This document shows positions 16,842 to 27,200 of a stretch of 64,000 nt of DNA, one piece after another. A model generated the notes under the pieces. The model did not search any database. It was not told the origin of the DNA and was given only the letters and a program-made list of their open reading frames with translations. The DNA is from an uncultured Bacteroides sp. GTDB lineage: Bacteria > Bacteroidota > Bacteroidia > Bacteroidales > Bacteroidaceae. Numbering within the stretch: position 1 is the stretch's first letter; each line of letters opens with the position of its first letter. The stretch covers positions 1,602,001 to 1,666,000 of the forward strand of contig NZ_OY782495.1 in the NCBI RefSeq assembly GCF_963677715.1, given 5' to 3'. The translations under genes and the position numbers were made by a program.

Positions 16842-18284
16842 TTATCGCGTAAGCATCTCATTATATACATGACCAAAACGATCAGTAACCCTTATTTCTA
16901 TTCTCGCATTTGCCTTTTGGGGGGTTGCATGAAATAAATGAGTAGTAGGCACCGGAGAAATCCAATCGTAAACCATCTTCTTTTTATCAGCACAGAGTTT
17001 CTTTGCATACGGATCAAAACCGGTGTAATGAATCATCTCCCCCATGAGTTTCCCATCTTCAAGCCATTCAACTTTCCATTGCTTATCCCAATTCCAAACA
17101 TTCACAATGATATCATTCGGATATTCATCCGAACTCCCCGGCATATAAGCCCGAAACTGATCTCCCTTAGGAAATCCGGCACTCTTATAATACCATTTTA
17201 CTTTATTACCTGTTATCTCATACACTCCATATCCACGTGGCGTACCATCCAAACAAACCTCTGCGCGCCACCAGGTACCGCATACAGCAGCAGTATTATG
17301 TTCCATCAGGCTGTCACTGTAGTTCAGATTCAAATTATAATGCATATGTCCGCTAATAATATGGGCAACGTAAGGTTTTAGCAGTGCATGCAGAGCCTCA
17401 GCATTCACCGTCTGATCAGCTATCATACTATAGTTATATTGAAAGGATTCCTGCTTATCCTGTAACCGGGAAGGAATATGCATGGCTAAAAAAACCAACG
17501 TACCCTTTGGTACATAAGACAAATCTTCTTCCAACCAAGATAGTATTTTCTCATCAACATAACCCATATAGAAATAATCGCGCCCAATATAAAAGTTATT
17601 ATTAATAACAATATAATGTGCCTGTCCTTTATTAAATGAGTAGTAAGTAGGGCCAAAATAATGTTCAAATGTCTTATATGATGTTTCGAAAGACCTACCG
17701 TAATAATTCATATCATGATTACCTATCGCTCTATAAATAGGGATATTTAAAGTAGCACTGGCCTTAATATAATCAGGATAAAGTGCCGGAGTATCTCCCA
17801 CGATATCTCCACAATCCAATCCAAAGACATCGCATCCGGAGTAATTATCAAGCAACTCCCTGCAATCCTTTAAAACAGACCTATAAGTCCCCAATTCCTC
17901 CTTCGATGTAAGTTGTACATCCGCCTGAGCTATAAAAACATGATTCGTTTCATCTTTAGAATCCGGATATAGCTCAAAATTGTAACTTTGCTTTTCAGCA
18001 CGATCAATTTCCTTATAAAACCTTGGAATACCATTTTGAGTATCCACCAAATATCCTGATGGGCTAGAGATATATACAAATCGGCTATCTTCAGCTATAG
18101 GAAGTTGGTAGTAACCGGAATTATCTGTTAATACACAATGATGACCATCCGTTACAACCACCCCTTGTAAAGTTTCTCCGTGAGATAAAACTTTTCCCGC
18201 TACGGCATTAACCTGAGCGGCTATGTTAAGACTAATGCCAAGAAGGAGCAGGAAAAACAAACAATGAATTTTCATTTTGACCAT
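16842..18284 (-). CDS. Calcineurin-like metallophosphoesterase with N- and C-terminal accessory domains
   Basis: This 480-residue exported protein has a signal peptide at residues 1-24. A CNA-B/carboxypeptidase-regulatory-like domain covers about 26-105 (AGKVLSHGETLQGVVVTDG). The metallophosphatase core follows: AQADVQ near 119-124 (Asp then Gln where many enzymes have DxH), GLDCGD ending at residue 160, GNHD at 188-191, AMHIPSR near 268 and GHMHYN near 313. A C-terminal beta domain ends the protein. It should hydrolyse a phosphomono- or phosphodiester in the periplasm. Its place between a GHL10 gene and an acetylesterase points to a phosphate-decorated glycan. Confidence 0.88.
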   Translation of the reverse strand: MVKMKIHCLFFLLLLGISLNIAAQVNAVAGKVLSHGETLQGVVVTDGHHCVLTDNSGYYQLPIAEDSRFVYISSPSGYLVDTQNGIPRFYKEIDRAEKQSYNFELYPDSKDETNHVFIAQADVQLTSKEELGTYRSVLKDCRELLDNYSGCDVFGLDCGDIVGDTPALYPDYIKASATLNIPIYRAIGNHDMNYYGRSFETSYKTFEHYFGPTYYSFNKGQAHYIVINNNFYIGRDYFYMGYVDEKILSWLEEDLSYVPKGTLVFLAMHIPSRLQDKQESFQYNYSMIADQTVNAEALHALLKPYVAHIISGHMHYNLNLNYSDSLMEHNTAAVCGTWWRAEVCLDGTPRGYGVYEITGNKVKWYYKSAGFPKGDQFRAYMPGSSDEYPNDIIVNVWNWDKQWKVEWLEDGKLMGEMIHYTGFDPYAKKLCADKKKMVYDWISPVPTTHLFHATPQKANARIEIRVTDRFGHVYNEMLTR

Positions 18285-18301
18285 ACTAATATCTATCTTA
18301 T

Positions 18302-19660
18302 TTATTTCTGAGATTTCAAATAAGCATCTATACCTGATTTCAACTCATCCCAATAATTATATTTTTTCACATGAACAATGTCAAAGACAAAATAGCCATC
18401 ACTTGAATTGATACATGCATCTACAGTATTAGTTACCGCAGTATTCAAATTTATACCGACAGGTACACTCCAGTTACCCACATCAGGACCACCAGCAAAT
18501 TTCACATCTCCCTGAAGTTTGTCTTTAGCTTGCTTACAAAAGCCCTGCATTGTCCATTCCGTATTTCCATAAACCTTATCAGCAGAAGCATAAGCTCCCA
18601 ATAATAAAAAATCCAGATGGTCGGCATAGCCAAATGTTTTATAATCAGCAGTAGCCCATTCAGAATACTCCACAAAAGTATTATACTTGGGACTAGCCCA
18701 GTTCACCCCCGATTCATAATAAGTAGAATACCACCCTCCCACATAAACACCGAATTGGATATTCTTATTAATGCTTTTCACCTTATCATGCGCTTTTACA
18801 ATAAAATCATGTATCGTTTTTGCACGAAATTCAAGCCATTTCTTCAAATATTTTGGTTTAGAATCAGGCAATGAATTTGTTCCGGGTAGCATTATATCGT
18901 CAGGAAAGTGAGTAATACTCTCACCGATGTATTGCTCAAATTGTTTTTTTGTCTCATTAGAAAAATCACTGGTCAGATCATCATAGCGACAACGATCAAG
19001 AAAGATCCCGTCTACATCATACTTAGCCAGATCACTTAACAATGCCAGAATATAATTTTGCACATCCTCATTTGCAGCGTTAAGGAATTTCGTACCATAA
19101 GCATCATCAGTAACATCCATCACATTCACAAGCCCACTCTCCAAGTTCAGAGTAGTAGCCCATTCTTTCTTTGACGCGTCCCGAAACAACATTCCTTGTT
19201 CTCCCAACCCGTATGGATATTTATTCCCACCGATAAAGGTGTTAATTGCAGCGTGCACCTTAAGTCCCAGTTCATGGCCAATATCAATAAATGCCTGCAA
19301 ATAATCCCATGTAGCCGTCCGTTCATAATAAGTGTAAGTACTCCCTTCCCATACATCCAACTTCTTCACCTGATCTGCCACCGATGTTTGAAAAAGCACA
19401 TCTCCCATTGAAGGACGCACATCAACCACGATATCTGTAAACCCGGTATCTTTCACTTTAGTGAGATCACGCGTTATATTATCACGACTATTCGCATAAT
19501 CCGGGAAATTAGCAGCTGCATCAATCCAAATATAACGAGGCTTAGCCTCCGTAGAAGAGTCCTCCCATTGCCATGAAGGGACACTATTATCGTCCTTACA
19601 AGCAGTCAAGAGAAATATACTTCCTAAAACGATTAACGCTATCTTATAAATTCCATCCAT
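18302..19660 (-). CDS. GHL10-type glycosyl hydrolase-like lipoprotein
   Basis: This 452-residue paralogue of the protein at 14042-15370 has a lipoprotein signal ending LLTAC (Cys21). KDDN directly follows the Cys, resembling a Bacteroidetes lipoprotein export signal for surface display. The barrel begins RYIWIDAAANF and contains DIVVDVRPSMGDVLF and GIFLDRCRYDDLTSDFS, matching the conserved catalytic-face motif of the family. The linker after the lipid anchor (SVPSWQWEDSSTEAKP) resembles that of the neighbouring phosphodiester glycosidase, suggesting the two are anchored alike. Likely role: surface cleavage of the PUL 1 glycan. Confidence 0.86.
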   Translation of the reverse strand: MDGIYKIALIVLGSIFLLTACKDDNSVPSWQWEDSSTEAKPRYIWIDAAANFPDYANSRDNITRDLTKVKDTGFTDIVVDVRPSMGDVLFQTSVADQVKKLDVWEGSTYTYYERTATWDYLQAFIDIGHELGLKVHAAINTFIGGNKYPYGLGEQGMLFRDASKKEWATTLNLESGLVNVMDVTDDAYGTKFLNAANEDVQNYILALLSDLAKYDVDGIFLDRCRYDDLTSDFSNETKKQFEQYIGESITHFPDDIMLPGTNSLPDSKPKYLKKWLEFRAKTIHDFIVKAHDKVKSINKNIQFGVYVGGWYSTYYESGVNWASPKYNTFVEYSEWATADYKTFGYADHLDFLLLGAYASADKVYGNTEWTMQGFCKQAKDKLQGDVKFAGGPDVGNWSVPVGINLNTAVTNTVDACINSSDGYFVFDIVHVKKYNYWDELKSGIDAYLKSQK

Positions 19661-19672
19661 TAGATTATACTC

Positions 19673-20731
19673 TTATTTCAAAGTCACTGCAGTAAGTATT
19701 TTACGTTCCGCATTCCCATCATTGCAGGGCTTTATCGTCTCCTTACCATTGACCAGCAAGCAGCTGGAACCACCGCCGTCCAAGTTAAGAGCTTCCACAC
19801 ATCCCAATGCTTTCAGCACCTCGGCAACATTAGCAGTAGTAAGCCCAACACTACCTACAGTGGCCTCACGCCCTTCACATGCAAAAATGATCATTTTATT
19901 ATCTCCCGTAGTCCCGATAGCCGAACGAGGCTGGTCAGAATCAGCAGATACATCTAACATTTCCTGTGCATAAGTATTTTTAATTACTCCATCGTGTATT
20001 AATACAGAAGCACCTCCGATAGCTGTTTTTGCTTTCAATTCGGAAGCACCTTCCGGAAAAGTCGCCGACGGTACATCCAACGGATCTTTAGAAATACTAT
20101 TATCAGCAGGTGCCGGATAAGAGTAGTTTACACCTCCACTAGTATAATAAGTCCATGTTGTTTTAAAAGAGCCATCTTCCATCTGGCAAAAAGCTCCAAT
20201 AGTAGGATACCATAAAGTAACCCAGTCTTCCGAATAATAATTTTGATTCGGAGATAAAAGTTCACTATTACGTATAGCTAAACTCTGAGAATAATAAAAG
20301 CCACTCTCCACGGATGAATTATCCCAGAAAAAAAGACCCCCATTTATAATAACCGGCAAATTCTCCTCTGAATAAATCTCTGAAGGCGTTTTTACAGTAG
20401 CAGATCCATAGCCCTGGGCTGCATCCGAATAACTCACATCACCCCAGACATTAAATGTTGCCTGACTCATATCAGCAACAACAATGTAAGCTACAGCCGT
20501 TTTTTCGGCCAACATCTCAGGAGATTTATAAACATCCATATAAGTAGGCAAATCTCCATAATCAGCATCAACATTTGTCCATCCTAACTTTACAATATCA
20601 GGATTAGCCTCCGTCGATTCTTCCTCAGGAGTATCATTCCATGGCCATTCAGGAATAGAAGTATCTTTATTATCGCAAGCCATAGATAGGCATGGAATAA
20701 CCAGCAAGAATAAATAATATATTTTTTTCAT
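19673..20731 (-). CDS. NAGPA-type phosphodiester glycosidase lipoprotein (PF09992)
   Basis: This 352-residue protein has a lipobox ending LSMAC (Cys19) and an acidic DNKD export-type sequence. Family motifs include VIINGGLFFW, RSAIGTTGDNKMIIF and ALNLDGGGSSCLLVNG. The human relative (uncovering enzyme) removes GlcNAc from GlcNAc-1-phospho-mannose diesters, so bacterial members are predicted to cut sugar-phosphodiester bonds. Its linker SIPEWPWND...STEANP is shared with the GHL10 lipoprotein 12 bases downstream. This gene is the best clue to a phosphodiester-containing PUL substrate. Confidence 0.9.
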   Translation of the reverse strand: MKKIYYLFLLVIPCLSMACDNKDTSIPEWPWNDTPEEESTEANPDIVKLGWTNVDADYGDLPTYMDVYKSPEMLAEKTAVAYIVVADMSQATFNVWGDVSYSDAAQGYGSATVKTPSEIYSEENLPVIINGGLFFWDNSSVESGFYYSQSLAIRNSELLSPNQNYYSEDWVTLWYPTIGAFCQMEDGSFKTTWTYYTSGGVNYSYPAPADNSISKDPLDVPSATFPEGASELKAKTAIGGASVLIHDGVIKNTYAQEMLDVSADSDQPRSAIGTTGDNKMIIFACEGREATVGSVGLTTANVAEVLKALGCVEALNLDGGGSSCLLVNGKETIKPCNDGNAERKILTAVTLK

Positions 20732-20807
20732 AGTTCTCTTTTATAGTATAAAAGAAATCAGTATCTCCCAATCAAAAGATTCAGAGATACCAATTTCATT
20801 TTCTCAA

Positions 20808-22505
20808 TTATTTCTTAATACAATCAGCAACATAAGCTCCAATGGTAGCACTATTATTATCATAATAGTATACATATAATTTAAAGCCATCTGCCGTCGG
20901 AGCAATCAATACATCACCGGAAGCCGTATCATACGTTGCTTGCTGATACCAATCTAAATTCTCGTTTGAAAGTACTAATGCCGGAGATGTCGAAATATCC
21001 CCTGTCAATTTCCCTTTATCAGTAACATCATACATGTACAATACAGGGCCAATACCCCAACTTGGAAAATGACTAACTAGAAACAATGCCACATAATTAG
21101 CGTTATTAAAACCTTTAGCATCCAGACAATTCTGATTTTGTCCCCAACTATTTCCTGACGAATTGCTCAATTGGGCAGCAATCGTATTTGTCCCGTTGAG
21201 ATAAGTAAAGACATTCGCATCATAATAAGAGAGGAAATAGCCATCACTCGCATTTGTAGAAGCCGGAACTACTGTCGTACCATTTACCGGAGCACTTCCC
21301 CATGCCAAACCTGTAGCACTGATGTCAACCACTTCAGGTGTTTGGATAACACCACTCTTCACTACAATTCGTGTAAATTTACTTGAATTAGTAACCCCAT
21401 CAATACCTTCGTTTGTTATTATGATAACAGCATCATTCTTCACATCACCATTTACCTTCATTTTCGCACCCATAGGCAAAGCCGTTTCATTCGTAAATGA
21501 ATAGAACAAAGTAGGTGCCTGTGTCACAGAAGAGGTTATATAGATATTACAGATTTCTCCTCCTTTCGGATGATTGCAGATCAACAGATGATTCGCTTCA
21601 TCACTTGTTACACTAGCAGCTTTAGCTGTTCCTAAGTTAATAGTCCCCAGTTTAACGCCCGTTATGCGATTAAAATACATCGGAGTAGTTCCGTCTCCCA
21701 TACAAACAACCAGCTGATTATTAATAGCACCCATAGTAGGAGCATTAGTCGATAGATATGGAATACCCAATATACTTGTAGCATCAATATTAAAAATTTG
21801 CTCCAAACTCTCAGAATTAAAACCATATGATATCTTCTCCGGTATATTCTTCATAACGGTGTACTCTTGTTTACTCGTGCCGTTATGAGCAGTTACTGTC
21901 AGTTTCACTGATTCATTATAGTTCAAAACAACAGTACTTGGATCGGGAGAAATAGTGGCATGTGCAGACACTTCAAAATCAGCCAGACAAGCAGACAAAT
22001 CATCTGCAGAAATCAAAGACACTGTTTTATTCGTCTGATCAATTACAGCAGAAATCTCAGGATTCTTCAAACTAAACGTAATTAACTGGCAAGCAGATGA
22101 TTTTGTCCGTTCACCAGTAATACTAATCTTTCTTGTAGAACCGTCCGGAGCAGTCAATGTAAAATAATTTTCTTTCGTTAAATCAAGAACAGTCAGCTCC
22201 GGACTAATTGTATAATTATTATTCAGTTCGGCCTTTACACGCATTGCAGTCATGTTTTCAGTCGTCTCATTATCGCTACTCTCGGGAAAGAACCAAGGAA
22301 CCGGAATTACAAATCTGTCAGAAGTAGATTCTTCCGCTGAAACCTTGTAACTCACTGCTTCCGATCCGTTATAGTCACCTGAAGTAAAAACAGCCGTAAG
22401 ACTGGTTATCCCCTGCCTAGAGGTATCCGGAGCCACTTCTTCAGGATCCTGGCAAGCAGAAAGAAATGTCAGTATCCCTAATAAATATAATAAATTTCTT
22501 TTCAT
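20808..22505 (-). CDS. DUF5018-like surface lipoprotein of PUL 1
   Basis: The ATG at 22505 is chosen because the signal peptide MKRNLLYLLGILTFLSAC begins there. An in-frame ATG at 22535 would add ten residues and overlap susD. The protein (565 residues) has tandem Ig-like regions over about residues 25-230 (for example LTVTAHNGTSKQEYTV) as in DUF5018 proteins. A C-terminal region rich in turns and aromatic pairs (CMGDGTTPMYFNRITGVKLG, HLLICNHPKGGEICNIYIT) could form a beta-propeller. It lies directly after susD where SusE/F-type glycan-binding lipoproteins are normally encoded, so a binding role at the cell surface is the likely function. Confidence 0.7.
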   Translation of the reverse strand: MKRNLLYLLGILTFLSACQDPEEVAPDTSRQGITSLTAVFTSGDYNGSEAVSYKVSAEESTSDRFVIPVPWFFPESSDNETTENMTAMRVKAELNNNYTISPELTVLDLTKENYFTLTAPDGSTRKISITGERTKSSACQLITFSLKNPEISAVIDQTNKTVSLISADDLSACLADFEVSAHATISPDPSTVVLNYNESVKLTVTAHNGTSKQEYTVMKNIPEKISYGFNSESLEQIFNIDATSILGIPYLSTNAPTMGAINNQLVVCMGDGTTPMYFNRITGVKLGTINLGTAKAASVTSDEANHLLICNHPKGGEICNIYITSSVTQAPTLFYSFTNETALPMGAKMKVNGDVKNDAVIIITNEGIDGVTNSSKFTRIVVKSGVIQTPEVVDISATGLAWGSAPVNGTTVVPASTNASDGYFLSYYDANVFTYLNGTNTIAAQLSNSSGNSWGQNQNCLDAKGFNNANYVALFLVSHFPSWGIGPVLYMYDVTDKGKLTGDISTSPALVLSNENLDWYQQATYDTASGDVLIAPTADGFKLYVYYYDNNSATIGAYVADCIKK

Positions 22506-22525
22506 AATGATTTCTATTTTTAATG

Positions 22526-24184
22526 TTACTGCCATTCGGTATATTGACTCACTAGCTTATTACCGTTTATTTCATCACTAGGTAACGGGCAACGATACAT
22601 TTTCGCCGGGAAATTAAGATCTTTATCATCTACTTCCACATAGGTATATTTAAACGTACCATTCGCATTCTTCTCAATTTTTAATCCATGTCTTCGAGTA
22701 CCGGTAAATGCATCTGCCGATAACCTCCAACGACGCATATCCCAATAATACAATCCCTCACAAGAAAGCTCTACTTTACGTTCTTGTCGAATAGCAGCCA
22801 TCAAAGCATCTCCACTCTTGTCCGAATAAGGAAGTCCTACTCTGGTACGTATTTCTCTTACAGCTGCATTAGCATTAGTGGGGTCACTAGTCTTGTAACA
22901 AGCTTCAGCATAATTCAGCAACACTTCCGCATAACGAATAGCAATCCATGGTGATTCACAATATTGCGAGGTTGTAAAGTGATGATCTTCATTAACTAGC
23001 TTTTTCAAGAAATATCCGGTAGTAGTACGTCCGTTGGCATCTTTCTCCACCTTCCATGTACACCATCCATCTGTACCGCCGACATAAGGTTCAATACTGC
23101 GTCCCTTCCACTCAGCCCCATTGTAAAGTACAGCAGCCTGAAAACGAGGTTCTAGCTGAGAATAAGGAGGTTCTTCTTCTGTCCCCGCAGTACTGTGCCA
23201 TGTTGACCAATCAGGAAAACCACCGTCAGCATACTCATAAGATTCCACCATCTCTTGCGTCGGAGTAGCCAATCCCCCTACTTGTCCGTTACCATCCAAA
23301 GTCTTATCTCCACCAGGAGCATAAAAATTGTCCCATGAATGATAAACGCTATTCGTAGCACTATAATCATATTCCCAGATAGATTCTCCACTATTCGACT
23401 TAAATGCATCAGCATAATTTTCAGTCAAGGAATAAAGTTTCATGTTAAAAACTTCTTCAGCTGCTGCTTTCGCTTTATCCCAACGCTCAGCATACAACAT
23501 AGCCCGAGATAATAACGCATAAGCAGCTCCGCTTGTAACACGTCCGTTTGACTGTACACTCTTTTGAAGATGTTCACCTGCATAATTCAAATCAGCTTCG
23601 ACAAAATCCCATCCTTCTTCTTCTGTGCTCAAAGGCATACTAGCTTGAATTTTGCTGAGGTCCTTATCATAAATAATGACTTCTTTATATCGCTTTACTA
23701 AATCAAAATAGAGCATTCCTCTGAAAAAGCGAAGCTCTGACTCAAGACGGAGAGTTTCATCTTCTGAGAAATTTCCATATTTATCTAAATTATACAACGC
23801 TTCATTCACCCGACGTACATATTCATAAACAGCAGTCCAGTTACCTAGATACACATTTACATAATTGGCAGTCAGTACAGATGATTCTCCATAAGACAAT
23901 TCATTAGGCACATACCTGTAAGCATTATAATTAGCATCTCCATACTTAATCATATCAGTCAATCCCTCTGTCATGCCAGCTTTACATTCCCCCTCATTAT
24001 AATTACCAAAATAAGCAGTATAATGATAGAAACTATTCACCACCAATTCCGCACTACTTACCGAGCTCCAGACCATTTTATCAGAGGCTTCATCCGTCGG
24101 TGTCATATTCAGATAATCACTGCACGATGACAAACCGAATAACGTTCCAAGAACAAATGTACTTATCAAATATATTCTTTTCAT
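22526..24184 (-). CDS. SusD/RagB-family outer-membrane glycan-binding lipoprotein
   Basis: This 552-residue protein has a lipobox ending GLSSC (Cys21), the SusD opening DYLNMTPTDEASD, helical TPR-like repeats (RFFRGMLYFDLVKRYKEVI, AYALLSRAMLYAERWDKAKAAAEEV) and the C-terminal IAIRYAEVLLNYAEA and IRQERKVELSCEGLYYWDMRRW segments. SusD binds glycan on the cell surface and forms a lid on SusC. It starts 21 bases after the SusC stop. Confidence 0.95.
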   Translation of the reverse strand: MKRIYLISTFVLGTLFGLSSCSDYLNMTPTDEASDKMVWSSVSSAELVVNSFYHYTAYFGNYNEGECKAGMTEGLTDMIKYGDANYNAYRYVPNELSYGESSVLTANYVNVYLGNWTAVYEYVRRVNEALYNLDKYGNFSEDETLRLESELRFFRGMLYFDLVKRYKEVIIYDKDLSKIQASMPLSTEEEGWDFVEADLNYAGEHLQKSVQSNGRVTSGAAYALLSRAMLYAERWDKAKAAAEEVFNMKLYSLTENYADAFKSNSGESIWEYDYSATNSVYHSWDNFYAPGGDKTLDGNGQVGGLATPTQEMVESYEYADGGFPDWSTWHSTAGTEEEPPYSQLEPRFQAAVLYNGAEWKGRSIEPYVGGTDGWCTWKVEKDANGRTTTGYFLKKLVNEDHHFTTSQYCESPWIAIRYAEVLLNYAEACYKTSDPTNANAAVREIRTRVGLPYSDKSGDALMAAIRQERKVELSCEGLYYWDMRRWRLSADAFTGTRRHGLKIEKNANGTFKYTYVEVDDKDLNFPAKMYRCPLPSDEINGNKLVSQYTEWQ

Positions 24185-24205
24185 TTTTTTATCGATTTTA
24201 TAGGT

Positions 24206-27200
24206 TTAGAAAGTCAATGTTATACCACCCATCAAAGTACGTTGTTGAGGATAATAGCCATTATTCACTCCCGGAGATTCTGGATCAATACCGGCAGGGA
24301 GCCCGGATATTGTGAAAATATTAGATCCTTCCACATAAAGTCTCAAGTTTTGAAAACCGATTTTACCCGTCCATGCTTTCGGGAAAGTATATCCTAGTTG
24401 AGCGGACTTCAGACGAATGTATTTACCATCACGCATCCAAAAAGTAGAAGATAAACCATTATCGCCACCATGAGTCAATCCTCCTGCCGTAATACGGGGA
24501 AAAGTTCCATTCGGATTGTAAACACTTACAGCATTTTGCACCAAATATAACGGAGAATTTGCACCATCTTTAAAGGTCTTAGTCCAGACCGTATTATCAT
24601 CATTACTATTATAGTAAGTACCCGTTAGAGAAACATCAAACAAAGCACCACCTGTAAACTGAGCATTGAAATCAAAACCATTCCAACTGGCATTAAGCGA
24701 CAAACCATAAGTCAACTCCGGACGATTATCACGCCCTATACGCGCTCTGTCCCCCAAATCATCTATTTTACCATCACCATTTAAATCCTTGTACCTGATA
24801 TCACCAATATTCGGTCTGCTACCATACCACGCCGAATTATCAATCTCTTCTTCTGAGCGGTACAAGCCTTCTGCTACCCAGCCGTAATTAGCATATACAC
24901 TATTGCCAGCCACCTTATTCCAAAACTGTTCATTTGCATAGTCACCGGCATAGCGTAACCAACGATTCTTGGCCCATGTCAAGCTTGCGGATGTCCCATA
25001 ATTAAAAGTTTTCCCGGCAATCAGAAACTTATTACGATGTGAAACACTCACATCTACTCCCTTAGTATCTATCTTATTATAATTCGCCCATTTACTATAA
25101 TACCCACCCATTGATGGAGGATAATTTCCACTATCCATCTGAGTTAAAATATCATACGTATAATTATAGAATGCATCAAAATCAAGCCCTAACAAACCGT
25201 TCCACATTGTAAAGTCAAACCCTACATTATATGACAACGTATTCTCCCACGAAAGTGAAGCATTAGGAACAGCAGCCGAATACATTGTAGAAAGAGAATT
25301 CCCGTCGATCAAGACTTTGTCTCCATAAGCATAAGTACTTAAAAAACGATAAGGATCTACGTTATCACTCCCCAGCAGACCTACAGACGCGCGTACCTTT
25401 AAATCGTTAATAAAATCAAGACTTTCCATAAAGTCCTCTTTTGAAATTCTCCAAGCCACAGAGCCTGATGGGAAAAACCCCCAACGTTTGCCCCCCACAT
25501 TGCCAGCAAACTTATACGAACCATCATAACGACCGGTAAATTCAGCAAGGTATTTATCGTCATAATCATACTTCAAACGAAACACATACCCAATACTTCT
25601 CGTTGCATCGCTATTACCTGCTATCGGTTTTGTTTTTGACGGATTTCCATAATCTAATTCCGGAAGTTCAGGAAACGGCACATCGGTAGCATAAGCGGAA
25701 AACGTATTATATTTCCAGTTCTGAATTTCCGCCAAAGCAAGAAAATCGACATGGTGTTTATGAAATGAATTATTATATGCAATACTTCCCTGTCCAACTA
25801 GCTGACGTGTCGTAGCCTGTCCTTCGCCCAATTGAATAGTAGTATTTCCACGTGGATCTGCTGTATATGCATATGGCAGTTCCTCTGTTGCAGTGGTAGG
25901 CATCGTAACCATTTGCACATAATAAGGAGTATCCAAATTTTTATCATACGAAGTTGAGTAGTCATACGAGCCATTCACTTTTAAACTCAAACCTTTCACC
26001 CAAGGCACATCATATTGTAAGGAAAGATTTGTTTGTCCATCCGTAGTACGGGTAATTTTATAGCCGGATTCATAAATAGCAGCCAAAGGACTATTTGCCT
26101 GACCGCTGGAATTAGCTGTACCGGAATAAGAACCATTGTACGTCTCCTGCACATACGGATGCATTCTTAGAGTTTGGTTGGCAATAGACATCCAACCTTG
26201 CTCACCAAGTTCCGAATCAGAGTCTGTACCTCCGGAAGCATATCCTGGTCTGTGCCTCTTGCTCGATTTTCCGGCAATGCCCACTGTTAATGTAAAATCT
26301 TTCGCTACTTTTGCCTCAAGATTGGTACGAATATTATAGCGATCATAATAGAAATTGTCTATGTTTCCTTTCTGCCCCAAATAACCTACAGAAGCAAAAT
26401 AGCGCATTTTATCCGTTCCACCCTCAATAGAAATATTGTGTTTTTGATTAAAACCTGTGCCAAACACCTTATCGATATAGTTCACATTGCCCCAACCATT
26501 AGAATTAGTCAGCATATCTTCAACATTCTGTTTAGAGAAAACAGGTGTATATTCACTGGCATCCGTGATAAGTCCATTGCCTATTTTATCCATCATATCT
26601 CCCAAATTATAATAATAGGCAAATTGAGGTCCATTCATAAACTGAGGAAAGTTAGCATTCATAGAGGCGCCAAAAGAACCATCATACGTGATTTTCGCTT
26701 TCCCTTCAGTGCCTTTTTTAGTTGTAACAATAATAACACCTCCAGCAGCTTTCAAACCATAAACAGCTGCAGATGAAGCATCTTTCAGTACAGATACACT
26801 TTCAATATCATTCGGATCTATATCACCGATGGAACGAGGGAACCCATCAACAATATAAGTAACATTATATATAGAACCACGAATACGCAACGAAGCATTA
26901 TCTAAGCCCGGTTCTCCGGATTCCTGTACAGAAGAAATACCCGGCAATTTTCCTGCCAACATTTGAGTGACATTAGTAGCGGGAGACTTAAGAAGTTCAT
27001 CGCCTTTCATAGCAGAAACCGCACCTGTCAGTGAAGCTTTTTTCTGAGTACCGTAACCAACAACAACAACTTCATCCAGTGTCTTAACATCGTCCTTTAG
27101 CACAACGTTAATTACTCTATTGCCTGCTATTTTTATTTCCTGAGAAACCATACCAATATACGAAAACACCAAAATATCTTTTGCGTTAGCCGTGATACTG

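Noticed and set aside
20808-22535. Start at 22535 for the DUF5018-like gene
   Set aside because: It would overlap susD and put ten extra residues before a clean lipoprotein signal; the ATG at 22505 is preferred.
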